Origin: Saccoglossus kowalevskii
Taxonomy: Eukaryota > Hemichordata > Enteropneusta > Harrimaniidae
Direction of reading: 5' to 3'
NCBI RefSeq assembly: GCF_000003605.2
Contig: NW_003112468.1
Location: 302,237 to 366,236 of the forward strand
DNA: 64,000 nt
The position numbers and the translations under genes are program-made. A model generated the notes under the pieces. The model was not told the origin of the DNA. It saw nothing but the letters and a program-made list of their open reading frames with translations, and made no database searches. This document shows, one piece after another, positions 49,779 through 62,314 of this stretch (positions are counted from its first letter, which is position 1; each line of letters opens with the position of its first letter).

Positions 49779-51436
49779 TGTTTCGGTTGGTACACGTTTA
49801 TTGTAAAAAAATGCTTTCTTTGCACAAGAATTGGTATAATAGCATATTTTATAGTTGCATGCGAGGAACCAAAATACTTGCAGAGAGCAGGTGGTGTTTT
49901 TCAATCTTTAAACGCTACGCTAAACATACATATTTTGTACATTCCAATTATATTATTGCAGGAGACTTCAAATTACCATTAGATCCTATTATTGATAAAC
50001 GAAGTGATAAAGTTGACAATAAAGGACCACTTAGGTTAGCAGTTAGAAATGTGATACACAACTTGTAATTACTTGAATTATAATGACAGCTTAATTCATC
50101 AACATTTCGTTATTTGGCGTAGAACCTCGGGTTCAAGGATTGACTTATTTGATATCAGAACGCCTACTTGTTCCTACTATTTTTTTTTATTGTGTTTGAA
50201 CTATTCGAGATTTTAAAAATTTAACTGTATGGGTGAAAAATATGTTTATGAAATTAATGACCTTATCTTAAATATACAGTGTCCGGAGGCAGACTATAAT
50301 GCATTTCGAATATTTAAAATTTATAATTTGAGAAAGCACAATAAAATACAGCAAATGAGGAAAAGCGAGTAATACATTGGAAAAATCTCCTGCGGAAAAA
50401 AGTTCTTGTATAACAAATATGATGAAGCAAAAAAGAAGTTGGAAAACCAAATTTCACAAATAATTCATGGCATGTTTGCACAACAATTTTAACATTAATT
50501 GCACACACCTTAATAAAATTGTAACAATACTGTGGAAATCAAGCGAAACTAAGCGATCTACAAGCATCTGAGAGAGTTACCTAAAATGCTCATTATATAG
50601 GGAAATTGTTTGTGGGTTAATACATTTTACTTATTTCATGTACTTTTCCATGAAGATTGAAAACATCATATAAAACAATATGATTATAAGGGATTATCCG
50701 GAAGAGGGGAAAGGTATGATTGACATGAAATTAATAACAAAGCATTGAAACTCTCCAGAATTAATATAAATCTACAATCAGAATAAGTATTAGAACTAGT
50801 ATTACGATTTCAATATGCTAGGTGGATACTAGATTATCTGAAATAACGAAAACATCGGGGGGAAATCTGTATTTTATTGTGAATTGTTAAAACATGAGAA
50901 AATATTAACCGACAACTAATTTAAAACGAAACAAAACAATTTGGTATTACGGCTAACTTCCTTTCGAACTACAGTGAAGTATCAACCATTAGCACTGAAC
51001 GAAAACAGAAAATGAAACAAAACAATTCATCAAAAGAGAGACCAAAAATAAACCCCGATATTGTTGGAGAAATTTTAAAGTCAGATTTAAATATTACAAT
51101 AAAGATCAAATGATTTGCATTTGATACTGTTGGAAGCACTTCATATTGTTTGGAAAATACGAGTTGTATACAGCCACGTTTAACAACGTTAGAACAAATT
51201 TTAATGTATTCGTTGGAAACATTCAACATTATTACCATAAACCGATAACAAATGTTGCAATACAGGCTCAACGCTATGACAGAATTAAAAATAAATGGAA
51301 CGATGCTCTGATGCTTCTTTTATATTTCGTGTATTTTGTTACGAAAGATGTAATTTACGAAAATATTCATAGATACAATCTGGTCACAAGCCCACTAAAA
51401 ACCTGTTTAAAAACGTCTGTATATAGAATATTGTAG
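49779..51436 (+). mobile_element. L1/Tx1-like LINE remnant (endonuclease and C-terminal parts)
   Basis: Translations show pieces of an L1-type ORF2 in order. First is an AP-endonuclease segment with IIAGDFKLPLDPIIDKRS (about 49,950-50,000), matching the GGDFN-x-LDP-x-DR motif with N read as K. Next is VIWRRTSG followed by SRIDLF (about 50,110-50,150), matching DIWR and SRID. A lysine-rich linker follows, then a YPEEGKGMIDMKLITK segment near 50,695 like the conserved G-G-h-G-M-x-D stretch after the RT domain. Last is a C-terminal KNKWNDALMLLLYFVYF part near 51,290. The RT core is missing: only about 200 bp separate linker and post-RT parts. Several frameshifts and stops mark it as old and dead. 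Confidence 0.5.
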
Positions 51437-52210
51437 ATGACTTTTACATGACAAAATACCTTGTAATAAGTTTGTATCTTGTTGTTTAATAAAGCAAATA
51501 ATTATTGATACACCCCGTAAATATTATACTGCCCCAAATAAATAAAAGTAAAGCCAATACACCTTGGATGTTTTAACGCGCATTGTGGTGGTATCGTAAT
51601 ATCCAATTATTAAAACGAAGCAAGAAATAATGTACAAAATCATACAGATACTTGTATTAAAAAGAACTTTATGTACTGATTACATATCAAACATTTATGT
51701 GTTGTATATGAGGCGAAAATGCCAAGCAATCAGGCATTTGAATATAAACTTAATGCCCTTAATCTACAATGTTATCACAGCACCCTTCGATATTATTTAT
51801 TTATTTATTTTTATCAGCTGAGTTTTGCAGCTTACTTTTAATATCGTTATTCCTTCTCAACAACAACTTGATTACCTATTTGTAGGAAGCATTAATTACA
51901 GTAAACAGCACAAGTGAAATTATGGCTTTGTTTCATTTAAATAACTATCATCAAATATCACTTGCAATAACAAGGAATTGTCATAATATGTAAAATCATA
52001 AATCAAATATTTACAATTTGTTCTGGGTTGGAATATTGCAGTATTAACTAGAAACAAAACAACGACACGGAAATATACAAGAAGAAATATAGAATATACA
52101 CAAGCAAATATAGTTTTACATTAGCACGGACGCTAACTGCGCACATTTCCGAAAACACTTCAATAATGGACATATATTGAAATAAGAATGAAGCAGGAAA
52201 ATGTTATCGA
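51437..52210. other. no gene seen
   Basis: AT-rich DNA, with a TTTA run near 51,795. Nothing supported. Confidence 0.55.
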
Positions 52211-54888
52211 CATGATATATCGGTGGTTGATCTCAACCGTTTCTAGATGGCATGACATCACGTGGACTATTTTGAGCATGGCTTCAATTCCCCTAAGCAC
52301 CGGACGTACTCGATAAGCTTGAAAACGCATGTTACGCCACAATTATATTTTATCTATATCTGTATGCGTTATAAACCGATATAATTTGCAATTAAGATAA
52401 TCGATCATCGCGTAAACTCATCATTCGTGTCCAGTGTGCCATAGTCCTAATTAGTCTATGTTTCGTTTTGACGCGATCAACTAGACATTATTTCTTTCAC
52501 TTATTTTTGCTTATTTTAAACTCTATACAAGTCCTTGTTGCAATGACATAAAACTACATTTATCAAAAGCATAAATAACCTAAATTTATATGCGATACAT
52601 TTTATTCAATTACTACATTTGTCGTTCACAAAATTGTGCTCTGTATACCTTTGTAGCGTGGGTTTACGGTTCATGATTCTATGGACGGAAATGAAGAAAG
52701 ACCATCACATATAAAATATAAAACACGATGCATGCAATCGCTCACGAGTAGACTAGCAAGGTGACAGACATATAAGTGTAAGTTGTGCACCCACCTCCTG
52801 TCAACTGGATACGGCAAGCTGGATACACTGATCTCTCTATCTATTCCGAAGTGCACCCGAGTCAGGGCATCCTTAATAATAGTGAAAGAAGTGGAAGTGA
52901 TTATTCCTCATATCCAGTGTTCTCCTTTACCCTGATGTGACTTGCAGTATGTGGTGGCGCTTATAATGTAATACCGTACAACACTCGTTCTTTCTGATGT
53001 GGGCGTGTCTTTTAACAACTCTACACACGCGCTGATGGGCCTGTAACCAACCGACGAGTAGGCCGCCCTCACGGCGTAATCGTAACTTCTTGATTGGTTT
53101 AATACGATTCACTGCTATATCACATGCTTTAAACATGACATGATTAACAATACATCTTTTAAGTAGCTTTCCTGTGACGTCATCATGTAGGTGGATGCAA
53201 ACAATGGTTGTGTAAACATTTTCCATTTAATATTTTATTGACGTTAACGGCAAATCAAAAGAGTGACAACTACTATCTTTGGTCTATTTATTTCACAGAA
53301 GTGTTTCAGCGCTAGAGGGCGCGATTTATAGGAACGGACTGTGGAACTGTGATATCTTCACGTTTTTAGTTCTTATTACTCCTGTTCGAAAGCAGTCAGA
53401 AAACGGTGACTTATAGGTTGATCTCTGTGCGTCCGTGCGCACAGATTACATTCAAACTTCACACATACACAATATAATACATATGCACATTTGTTTCACG
53501 ATCTGATTCAAGATGGCTAATGGCACCCATTTTTGTACTTAAAAACTTGGTATATACATTGGAAATTATGTGACCTTGACGCATGTCATTTCGATTTTCA
53601 GATAAAATTTCGCCAGTCGGCCATTTTGTTCTAATGAATGTGGTTACAGTGCCATATCTCTGACATGTATGCCTTGTTATTATTGAAAATATCGATCACA
53701 ATTTAAGACGTTAATGTATATCGACGGTAAACAACTTATTGTGAATGTTATAAAATCAAGCCTTCTGACAACGTTCACTGAAATTTCACATACCCTACAT
53801 TGTCAGTGTTTTGTAGTTAGTCTAATATACCTCCATTTCATATTGAAGTATGTATTACAGTTTTAATTATCATTATGATTATTAAATTTGTATTCTCTAT
53901 TGGAGCATTCTCGAAGCCCAATGAAATACTATTTCTAGACATTGGAAGCACGCCATCAATGGCAATAAATGCACACAGGGGATGGCAACTACAAATATTC
54001 CTTTAATTTACTACCCAGCTCACATTCAATCCGTACTGTGAGACACCTCTTAATGACAAAATAGTTAATCCTAACAATACAAGTAAAACAGTCACACGCC
54101 AAAAAAACGCATTTTATATCATATCCAAATATCCTTAATATCAGCTATATGTAAAATTGTACAACGTCATTAAAAGATGATATGACAAGTTGTTATATAC
54201 GGCGAATTACTAACACAATATTTCCCTTAATTATAGTTGGATAATCTCCAAAATAAGTCTGATATTTATATGATTTGAAGAACCTATAGCGAATATTCTC
54301 GTCTATGTGTATTATGGAGTTTTAAATTGATGCCCGAGAATATTCTTTGAAAGTCAGTTTTACAACAGTACCTGTATGGCAATCTGCCAAATTAACCATA
54401 TACAAATAATTGAAGTATAAAGTGATGGAATGTTTGGCGAGGAGAATGGTACATATATAATGAGGTGTGTAGGCGATAGTGATATATATATATCTAATGT
54501 ATAGTGGGAATAGAAATGGTGGTAGTTATTCCATTATTGTGTTCTTTAATGGTATGTCCCTGGAATTCGTACATCCTTTGTGGCTATATTCACATAATAT
54601 TAAATGTACATTGACACTCGAGATATTATTGATACAGACCTAATTCTAGCTATCTTGCCAACGTTCGAGAAATTCATAGACTGTTAATTAATTGCTACAT
54701 TCGCATATAATAGAATATTATGCCACGTACGGAATAATGAAGGGCGCACTGTCCATAGTATGTCTGCTAAACATAGTACGCTCACAACGAAATAACATAC
54801 ATTAACATACACCCTGGTTTTGTAGATGAAATCAAACAAGATTTTGTAATTAGTACAGGTTTTTGGTTAGAACGATCCATACAAACGT
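52211..54888 (+). repeat. segment family unit B
   Basis: Aligns along its length with unit A and has almost the same total size (2.68 kb). Landmarks: ATGATATATCGGTGGTTGAT (52,213), GACGTACTCGATAAGCTTGA (52,304), CACCCACCTCCTGTCAA (52,788), GTGGTGGCGCTTATAATG, CCTGTGACGTCATCATG (53,171), TGTATAGTGGGAATAGAAATGG, GACTGTTAATTAATTGCTAC (54,678), and AACGATCCATACAAACG. It lacks the MITE of unit A and instead carries about 1 kb between 53.4 and 54.4 kb that includes an inverted copy of another dispersed repeat. A 99-codon minus-strand frame (52927-53226) is not conserved in the other units, so I do not call it a gene. Confidence 0.75.
53415..53650 (-). repeat. dispersed repeat with GGACG terminus, inverted copy
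   Basis: On the minus strand it reads GCCATCTTGAATCAGATCG, then AGTTTGAATGTAATCTGTGC and GCACGGACGCACAGAG. This parallels 55560-55895 on the plus strand (GGCCGCCAGTCAGT, AGTTTGAATGTGATCGGTC, CGGACGCACGGACGG). Type unknown; boundaries approximate. Confidence 0.45.
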
Positions 54889-55559
54889 GGAAAGTATAGC
54901 AGCACCTCTCCAATGGTACCTCTCATCTTTTAATCTGTGAATCATTTAAAGTGATAATTCATTTCACAGACTTGTCACTGGCAAAATTCTGCTATATAAA
55001 TAAAGGTAATTACATTTACCCCTTATGGTGTGTCTTGAATTAGCCTCTATTTACACAGGAGCGAGATGGATAGTTGGAAGTTGATTGTATTTGTAGAATA
55101 GCTCACAGATTACAGCACTACGCCGTGAGTATGAATGAATGTTTTTATATAGTAAAATATCGTTGTTTGGTGTTAGACGGTGGGAAAAGGTAGAGAAGGT
55201 GAGTGGTATTTTAATACCAATCTGTAATCTATGTAATCATATGATCAACTGTGACATTCACAGTTTCACATTATTTGTGCGAGGGTAATATCACATGATA
55301 TTTATACCGGGTCACGTGACGTGCGTTTTTGATCCATAAAAAAACATGGTACAGTGGTGCGCGTCATTGCAACGTTGATCGTCCACAAGCCAATGCCAAA
55401 TGTGCCCTCTAACAGGTGCCACCAAAACATCTATTACTGGTTTTACTTTTACCTATCTATTATAAATACCTCATTTGTATAAATTATAATTTGCATTTTA
55501 AATTATTCATAGCGATGATTCGGATTTCTTTCCACTGTATCAGACGATATATATCAGTG
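54889..55559. other. no gene seen
   Basis: Unique AT-rich DNA. Nothing supported. Confidence 0.55.
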
Positions 55560-55895
55560 CTGAATCAGCATGGATATGAACAGAAATGAATGGCCGCCAG
55601 TCAGTCATTTTTCACATCTTAAAAAATATGACGTGCATCTGTAACCCAATATGAATGATTAAAGTTTGAATGAACTTGCCCTGTTCATCTCTGGGGAACG
55701 ACCTCGGACACGTAAAGTATTAGAACTTGAAAAAATTGATGACTAAAATGACCGCCAGTCAGTGACTCTTTATCAAATAGTATTGAAAATTGAAGTGCTT
55801 ATTTAAATCATCGTGATATGTATGTTAAGTTTGAATGTGATCGGTCAAAACATGTCTGAGCTATTGCCTCGGACGCACGGACGGAGCGATGAATA
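55560..55895 (+). repeat. dispersed repeat with GGACG terminus, internally duplicated
   Basis: Two tandem half-units of about 160 bp. Each begins ATGRCCGCCAGTCAGT (55,587 and 55,749) and ends with GTTTGAATG followed by a CCTCGGACRC block (about 55,707 and 55,870). The second runs into GCACGGACGGAGCG. A related inverted copy lies in unit B. No coding frame; family unknown. Confidence 0.5.
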
Positions 55896-56065
55896 CAACC
55901 CAATTAAATAGTCCTCAAAGTCAGCTCAAATGCTCGAAACAAGGACTAACATAAGGAAAATTAAACATGTGTTTATTACAGCATAAATTGAATGGTATCA
56001 TTGAATATTACTGGAAATTATTGCTGTTATAAGGCAGTTTCTTTGGAAAGTACCAGCATGGTCGG

Positions 56066-57010
56066 CATATGATATATCGATAGTTAATTCCAACTGAATC
56101 TAGTATGACATAGTACCACGGGAAAAAAACTATTTTAAGCATGGCTTCCATTTCCCAAAGTACCGGACGTACTTGATAAGCTTGAAAACACAAGTAACGT
56201 CACAATTGCACTATATCCATATTTGTATGTGATTATTGTAACGTGTATTTTTATTGATATAATTTCATTGATTATTGAGTATTATTGAGTATTATTGTCC
56301 ACCGCTAGCACTTCAGTTCAGATGATTGGCTAGCATATAAACTTGTTAACCGCCTTCAGTTTGTCGCAGTGTTATTGATGCGAACAAAAAAAAAACGTGT
56401 GTCATTGTTGACGCAATAGTTTTTGTGATCAACTTTATTATTTATTATTATTTCATGCATTCATTTGTGTTTATATAAAACTCCCTACAAATCGTTGCTG
56501 TTTGAGATTTTCAAATATAAAATACGATGCAATGTCATCACGAGTACACTAGCAAGGTGACCGATATATATTAATAAATTAAGAACCCACAAGCTGTATT
56601 GTGCGCTGTTGTACCCGCCTCCTGTCAATACACGCTTTGTGGTCGAATACGACGGACTAGATACAAATACAGTGTGATTTCCGCCAGTGTATTCTTTAAG
56701 TACTACTGCCAAATCAATTTATCCTCATTAAACTAATACAGGTGAAAGAGATAAATTAAAATGTCTAACATTGATGTCCTGATGCGTCTTATAGTATATG
56801 AACTTGAATTATAATGTTGTACTCACCTCCCGCCGATCCCTGCTATGTGGAATGAATACATCAGGCTGATTAAAGATACTGCACCCAAGCAATGACATCC
56901 TTAATGATAGTAATAGAAAGTGATAAATTAGAAACCTCATATCGATTTCCACTCACTTTTCTTTCTTATCCCAATGCGACTTTTAGTATATGGTGGCGCT
57001 TGTGGCACAA
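56066..57010 (+). repeat. segment family unit C (short copy)
   Basis: Contains the opening block (GATATATCGATAGTTAATTC, 56,070; GACGTACTTGATAAGCTTGA, 56,166), the ACTAGCAAGGTGACCGATAT and GTACCCGCCTCCTGTCAATA blocks (56,548 and 56,614), and a second degenerate pass through the same part (TACTCACCTCCCGCCGATCC at 56,820, GTGGTGGCGCTTGTG near 56,990). The distal half seen in A and B is missing. No coding frame. Confidence 0.7.
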
Positions 57011-58385
57011 TCCAGTGTGTTCCCTGTGAGCTATACATAGTACAGTCTGTCAATCAAGCATGTAGTAATATATACTGCTGATGTCGCTACAAAATATCAA
57101 ATCTCCAAGAAGTTGTTAAAACTTAGTTTGTCTTTTGCTTGGAAATATACACTATTGTAAACACCCACGCAAAACACAGGGCTATATAACCTCATCGTTG
57201 ATATATATTCGTTTATGGAAAGCGTGTATAATATTGTTGTGCTCTATTAATTGTTGCCTTGTTTTTCACTATCATTATTTTCTTATAAATGCTGTGGTTA
57301 TGGTGTTTAAGCATGTCTCATAATTATACAAAGATTGTGTATTCTTATTTAATTAACAATTATATGTTCACATGTTGTAGGGTTTCATATATCACTCGAT
57401 GATAAAGATTAATGTATTTTGTGATTCTTGCTTATTAGCGCATTTTAATAAACAGCACAATTCATCATTGATATTACTATTGTACATATTCTTAAGCTAC
57501 GTGGTGTGCTTGTATATCCGTGATTTTGTTTGTTATCATAAATTCGAAGTGTGTTAGAATGTATGGATGAAAATGTTTAATTGTATAATTAAATTATACG
57601 TTTTGTACATTCACGATATTCCTTGGCTGTATCAACGGAATAGTGGAGTATTAGATAGCAACGGAAATAAGAACACCGGACCCACAGCTAAATCAGACTG
57701 TTACACTCGTTAAAACAAAATCTCTTTCTGGATAATGTAGTGGCCCTATTCTGTTGCAGTGAAGAATGATCTAGTGTCAGCTGGTATAATTTCCTCAACG
57801 GCAGAGTATATAGAATACGGAAAATTTTCGAAGCTAAAGACAACGGTGGCGCTCTAAACACCTTTTTATTTTGTTAAAACAAAATTCCCGGACTATTTCA
57901 AACACACAAATGCTTTTCACAACAATAATGACTGTACACGCTCAACGCGTGTTCAGAGAAACTGCCACTTCCTGAACTCAAATGGGTGCCAGACTGGGTT
58001 GCCAGATTTAGTTATCGGTATATTTCGAAAATTGTCGAACCGTTACTATCCATATACGAACGATCCCTGTCACAGTCTGAGTTTGTTCGGCACAAATGCG
58101 ACCACAGTTACCACTTCTTTGAGTAAAATGGTTTGTCCCATTAACCTCCACCTTTTCATCGCTGATTGTTTTAAGATGTAGCCAGTTTGTTGTTACAGTT
58201 ATACTGGCCAACAAGCAATCGACGGCACCAGGTGTCTGGCAGGACAAACGCACAATCAATCAAACGAACCGACCGTTCCAAACTAATTTCACGCAATTAT
58301 GCGGTTCGTTGTAGATTAAACATGTAAACGGTTATTTATGCAAAGCAATACACAGGAAGCTGCAAAATTATGAAATGTCATAGAC
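57011..58385. other. no gene seen
   Basis: AT-rich DNA between units C and D. Slightly higher GC near 57,950-58,260, where short frames exist on both strands without a recognisable product. Confidence 0.5.
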
Positions 58386-59690
58386 ATATGATATGTCGGT
58401 GGTTGTTTCAAACCGTGTCTAGTTGACATGATACCACGGGGTACACAATTATTTCAATCATAGTTTCCCCTCTCCCATGGCGTCGGACGTACTTGATAAG
58501 CTTGAAAACACGTATAACGTCACGACTACAATATATCCATATTTGGATGTGAATATTAAAACAAACGTATTTTATTTTTTAGTTCATATAATTTAATTTA
58601 TTGATTACTGAGTATTATTCATCGCTAGCACACAAATCAACGTGTACATTCATCAGACACGCCCGCTTTTCCGCAGTTTTATTATTACTTGTTTTTGCAT
58701 TCAAATAGCAATTATTATTCTACACTTTTTTGTTATACCCTTATATTAAACTCTATGTAGGAGTTTATCTCAATGACATCACACGACATTTATCAGCATC
58801 ATCAAATACTAAAATAACCCAAATTCATAAGCGATATATTCTAATCAATTACAATATTGTCTTCAAAAGTGTGTATTGTAAATTATTCCAGAGTGGGTCT
58901 ACGTACGGTTCATAATTCCAGTGCGATTGACCCAAGTCAACTCATTACGATGTAATCACAGTCAGCTGGCGCACACGTGATAATAAAATAAATACGATAT
59001 TTATTATATGGGGGCCGCCATCTTGAATGAAGCATAAAACTAAATAAGAGACAAGTTGTGAAACGCGTTTTTCAGATTCCTACAAATCAGGACAAAAATA
59101 CCAATCTTCCACAAAAATACGGTCCGTTGGGGTCATATTAAGCCAACCGATAACAAAATTCGGCCTAATTCGTCGTTTTTGTGTGGAAAAATTCCTTGCA
59201 TACGAACACCTAATTACGCGAAGAACATAGAACACGTTCCTGGGGGTATTTAAAACTAAAAATTGGCATTCAAGCTCAGCAGCCAATCAGCGACGGCCTA
59301 ACGCTTAGATGACAATTTCGGTTTCAAATACCCCGGCTTAGTTAAAATGATATATCAACCCTCATGTCAATTTCTCATCACCCGTTTTCTCCCGATGCAT
59401 CTTATAATGGTGCAGTTTGTAATACCGTATCACAGTCTCTCTATCCCTATAGACGGACTGTGACCGAATAAGCACTCGTTATACTGCCATGGGCGTGTCC
59501 TTCAACAAATCTACGGAAGCGCTGAAGATATGGTCGCTAACGAAATTTTAGCCAACTGTTGAGTTGCACGGGCATAATTTAAATAAATTCGTCATGCATT
59601 AAACTGTGAAATCTGAGTGTTTTATTGCCCCCGTGAAAAACAAATCGTTCACCGCAAAAATGACATTATGTTTTCACTATGTGGCTAAAC
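58386..59690 (+). repeat. segment family unit D
   Basis: Contains the opening block (GATATGTCGGTGGTTGTTTC, TCGGACGTACTTGATAAGCT at 58,484), the CAATGACATCACACGACATT block (58,770), the CAACAAATCTACGGAAGCGC block (59,503, nearly identical to unit A at 47,046), and TGACATTATGTTTTCACTAT (59,651, as in A at 47,392). About 470 bp between 58,920 and 59,390 replace the CACCTCCTGTCAA block and may be a separate insertion. No coding frame. Confidence 0.7.
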
Positions 59691-61524
59691 CACTTTCCTT
59701 AAAACACTGGAAAGAACCTCGGACATGAACACATTAACATTTTCGTTTTCAATCATACGTTAATCAATGAAAATGTTTCTCCTGTAGAAAATGTTTTACT
59801 CAAACTCAAACCTGTAAATGCCAGAGCACCATATCCCCTGTCGTGCCCGGGACTAAGTCAGCCACGTTCATATACATTCAAGAACCATAAATAAGGGAAC
59901 GAACACATTCATCATACACTCACAGCACTAGATGACACCAAATTTGAATTAACTGCAATGTGCGTACGCACACTTTAATACAAAGAAATCTAACCAAAAG
60001 TTAGACAATAAATACAGAATGCGAGTATAGCTATAACCATGAATCAAAAAACTACAAATAACTTCACAAAATCGGCTAATTAAGTATTACTGCATTGCCT
60101 AAATATTTTAGACGGTTTCGACAAACGTAACCGCGGTCGAAATATACAGGTAAGGCAGAGGGAAACTGAAACCTGGCTGTTTGCGAGTGTAAGGTAGATT
60201 TACTTTACCGGACGTAACGATGTCGAACTGGAGCAACAAACGTGGCGACAATTCAGACGGCTTGGTTTCCAGAGGTGGCCCACATCACGGGAACACTGTA
60301 CAGTACCATAGCTGACACTAGAACGACCAGAGAGTAAGTTCTCAATCAGGAGTTCAATGGTGACGTTATCTGTGGTATACCGTACTTCTGGTGGATCGTC
60401 CAACATGCAGCCCCAGGGCACGATTTATTGCTCAATTCATAGGGAAACATATGTAAATCAAAATGACATCACTTTGTTTACACCGCTCATTCCTAATTGG
60501 TCGAAACCAAATGAATTACGAGAAACTACTACTAAACTATCAGGTGTCATACATCATTGTTATACAACTGAATACCCTCAATGCAACAGGAATGTTATGC
60601 AAACTAACAGAAATGCATAAACGAGTTTGTTGACCCGTCTAACCAAGTTCACCAAAGATTATTAACCTCAAGTTCATGCTGGAATCACCTCGGCCTAAGA
60701 TATTCAAGTTCATGCCACAGCAGAATCGCATCTGACGTCATCCTGATTCTCGGGAATCGTAAAGTGTTCGGTACCACAGTACAATATTCGGAGACAAATC
60801 TCACCCCAGATAAATTCCTTGTCGTCCAATCAGGCTACTCTCCTTGCGAAGAATGTAACAATTCGTGCATGCAATATATGTATTAAATATTTCTTTATTT
60901 CTCCACCTATAACAAGTCACAAAGTATTCCCCTTTCTATGTAAATTACGTATAGATTTAAAAGCTTATAAGCCTAACAGGGAGGGCGTAATACTTGGAAA
61001 TCAGTTTGGATTCCTGACAACGGTCAACCACACTCGAGCCCTGACAGCTGACAATCAGACTGCATAGGCTCGTGTGGCGGAAATAATGCTACAAAACGCG
61101 ACTACAAACACGATTAAATTACATTTTATTATATTGCAACGATATTGCACCATCTTCCATACTAAATGACACGGATGACAACATCCGAAACACGTCCACC
61201 AACACTGATATCAACACTAAGATCAAAATTGACTGTACGCAATAAAACAATAATCGATGGTGGGGGAAATACATGCTGTCAAAAAACAAATCCTCGACTT
61301 CTAACTGGATACAAATGAAACAAAATGTTAATTACTTATATTTGTGAACCACATTTTCTTCGGGTTTGTGAATCCACGGCTTCAGATCTACGGTTGGTTA
61401 TGCTATTTCCACTACGAGCCGGCCGCCGTTCACGTACATTCCAAGACTCAATGCAATCTCTCTATAAAAATATTCAACCTTTGTGGTAAGTCATTGTAAA
61501 AGAGCATTCATTGCACACTAAGTC
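59691..61524. other. 1.8-kb stretch without a confident gene
   Basis: A TGACGTCA palindrome lies at 60733-60740. A GC-raised patch at 60200-60421 is listed separately. Nothing else is supported. Confidence 0.5.
60200..60406 (-). CDS. possible exon or small ORF (low confidence)
   Basis: A minus-strand frame from the ATG near 60,406 (MLDDPPEVRYTTDNVTIELL) to a stop at 60,200, in a locally GC-raised patch. A later stretch, YGTVQCSRDVGHLWKPSRLN, has the Cys-x7-8-Trp-x2-Pro spacing sometimes seen in extracellular receptor modules, but the match is too short to name a domain. It ends GGTAAAG, a poor donor-like site. There is no signal peptide and no partner exon. A plus-strand frame overlaps it. 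This may be chance. Confidence 0.18.
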   Translation of the reverse strand: MLDDPPEVRYTTDNVTIELLIENLLSGRSSVSYGTVQCSRDVGHLWKPSRLNCRHVCCSSSTSLRPVK

Positions 61525-61590
61525 GTTTTGGTACAGTGGGTTGTTGCATAAAATGAAGACTCAAAATAGCGAGTTCGAATCTTGTTTGTT
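61525..61590 (+). repeat. tRNA-like fragment (SINE head or tRNA pseudogene)
   Basis: An A-box-like TGGTACAGTGG (61529-61539) and a B-box-like AGTTCGAATCT (61572-61582) are 32 nt apart, with GACTCAAAATAGCGAG between them resembling an anticodon-variable region. The acceptor stem does not close, so it is not a working tRNA. Body and tail of a SINE were not delimited. Confidence 0.35.
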
Positions 61591-62314
61591 ATTACTGTGA
61601 CTCATATTTTTTAAATCGATGCTTCTCGAAGGGGTCATGACTGCAGAGAGGGAGAGTCGTTCTGACCATGGTTATACTAGGCTTATTCTGTGCATATTCT
61701 GCATGTTGATCGTGACGTATGGAATGGAATTGCGCATAGACATCTAGTCATTGTAAGTACGCATTCACTACATGTCAGTTCAAGGTGTCTTTTTTTTAGG
61801 AAAATGAATTGTGGGTAACAGGGAGCGTTACTGCTTTCAGCGGAGAGCCGCATTTGCCGCCTTGCGATATTTGTATATGTGCCAGTAATTTTGACCACCA
61901 GATCTCATCATTTTCCACGTATTATTTATTGTTAGCTATTAAAGCATAAGACACGTGGGCATATGTCAATGCACATTTTTCAATACTCCTAGATCTACCT
62001 GTATTCAAATATATTGAATATTGACTATAATAAACAGGCAAACCAATACAGGAATGTGTAGTCCATAAAAATGTGTATATTATGAAACGGCCCTTCATTC
62101 ATTCACAATTGTTGTTACATAGCTTTTAGTTTGAAGGTCTGTAAACGTTTGTGGTGTACTTGTTTTATTTGGAGATGGACGAGTGCCTGCCATCTAGTGG
62201 CGCTCTTTGTTATGAGTCACTTTTTCAGTTTTTCAGTCTGGTGGCGCTTTTCACTAACAACTAACCATTGCAATGTATACAATGCGTGCATAACAATACT
62301 ATATAACACGATAC
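61591..62314. other. no gene seen
   Basis: AT-rich DNA without supported features. Confidence 0.55.

Noticed and set aside
52927-53226. 99-residue minus-strand ORF in unit B
   Set aside because: The paralogous segments in units A and D have stops and out-of-frame indels in this phase.
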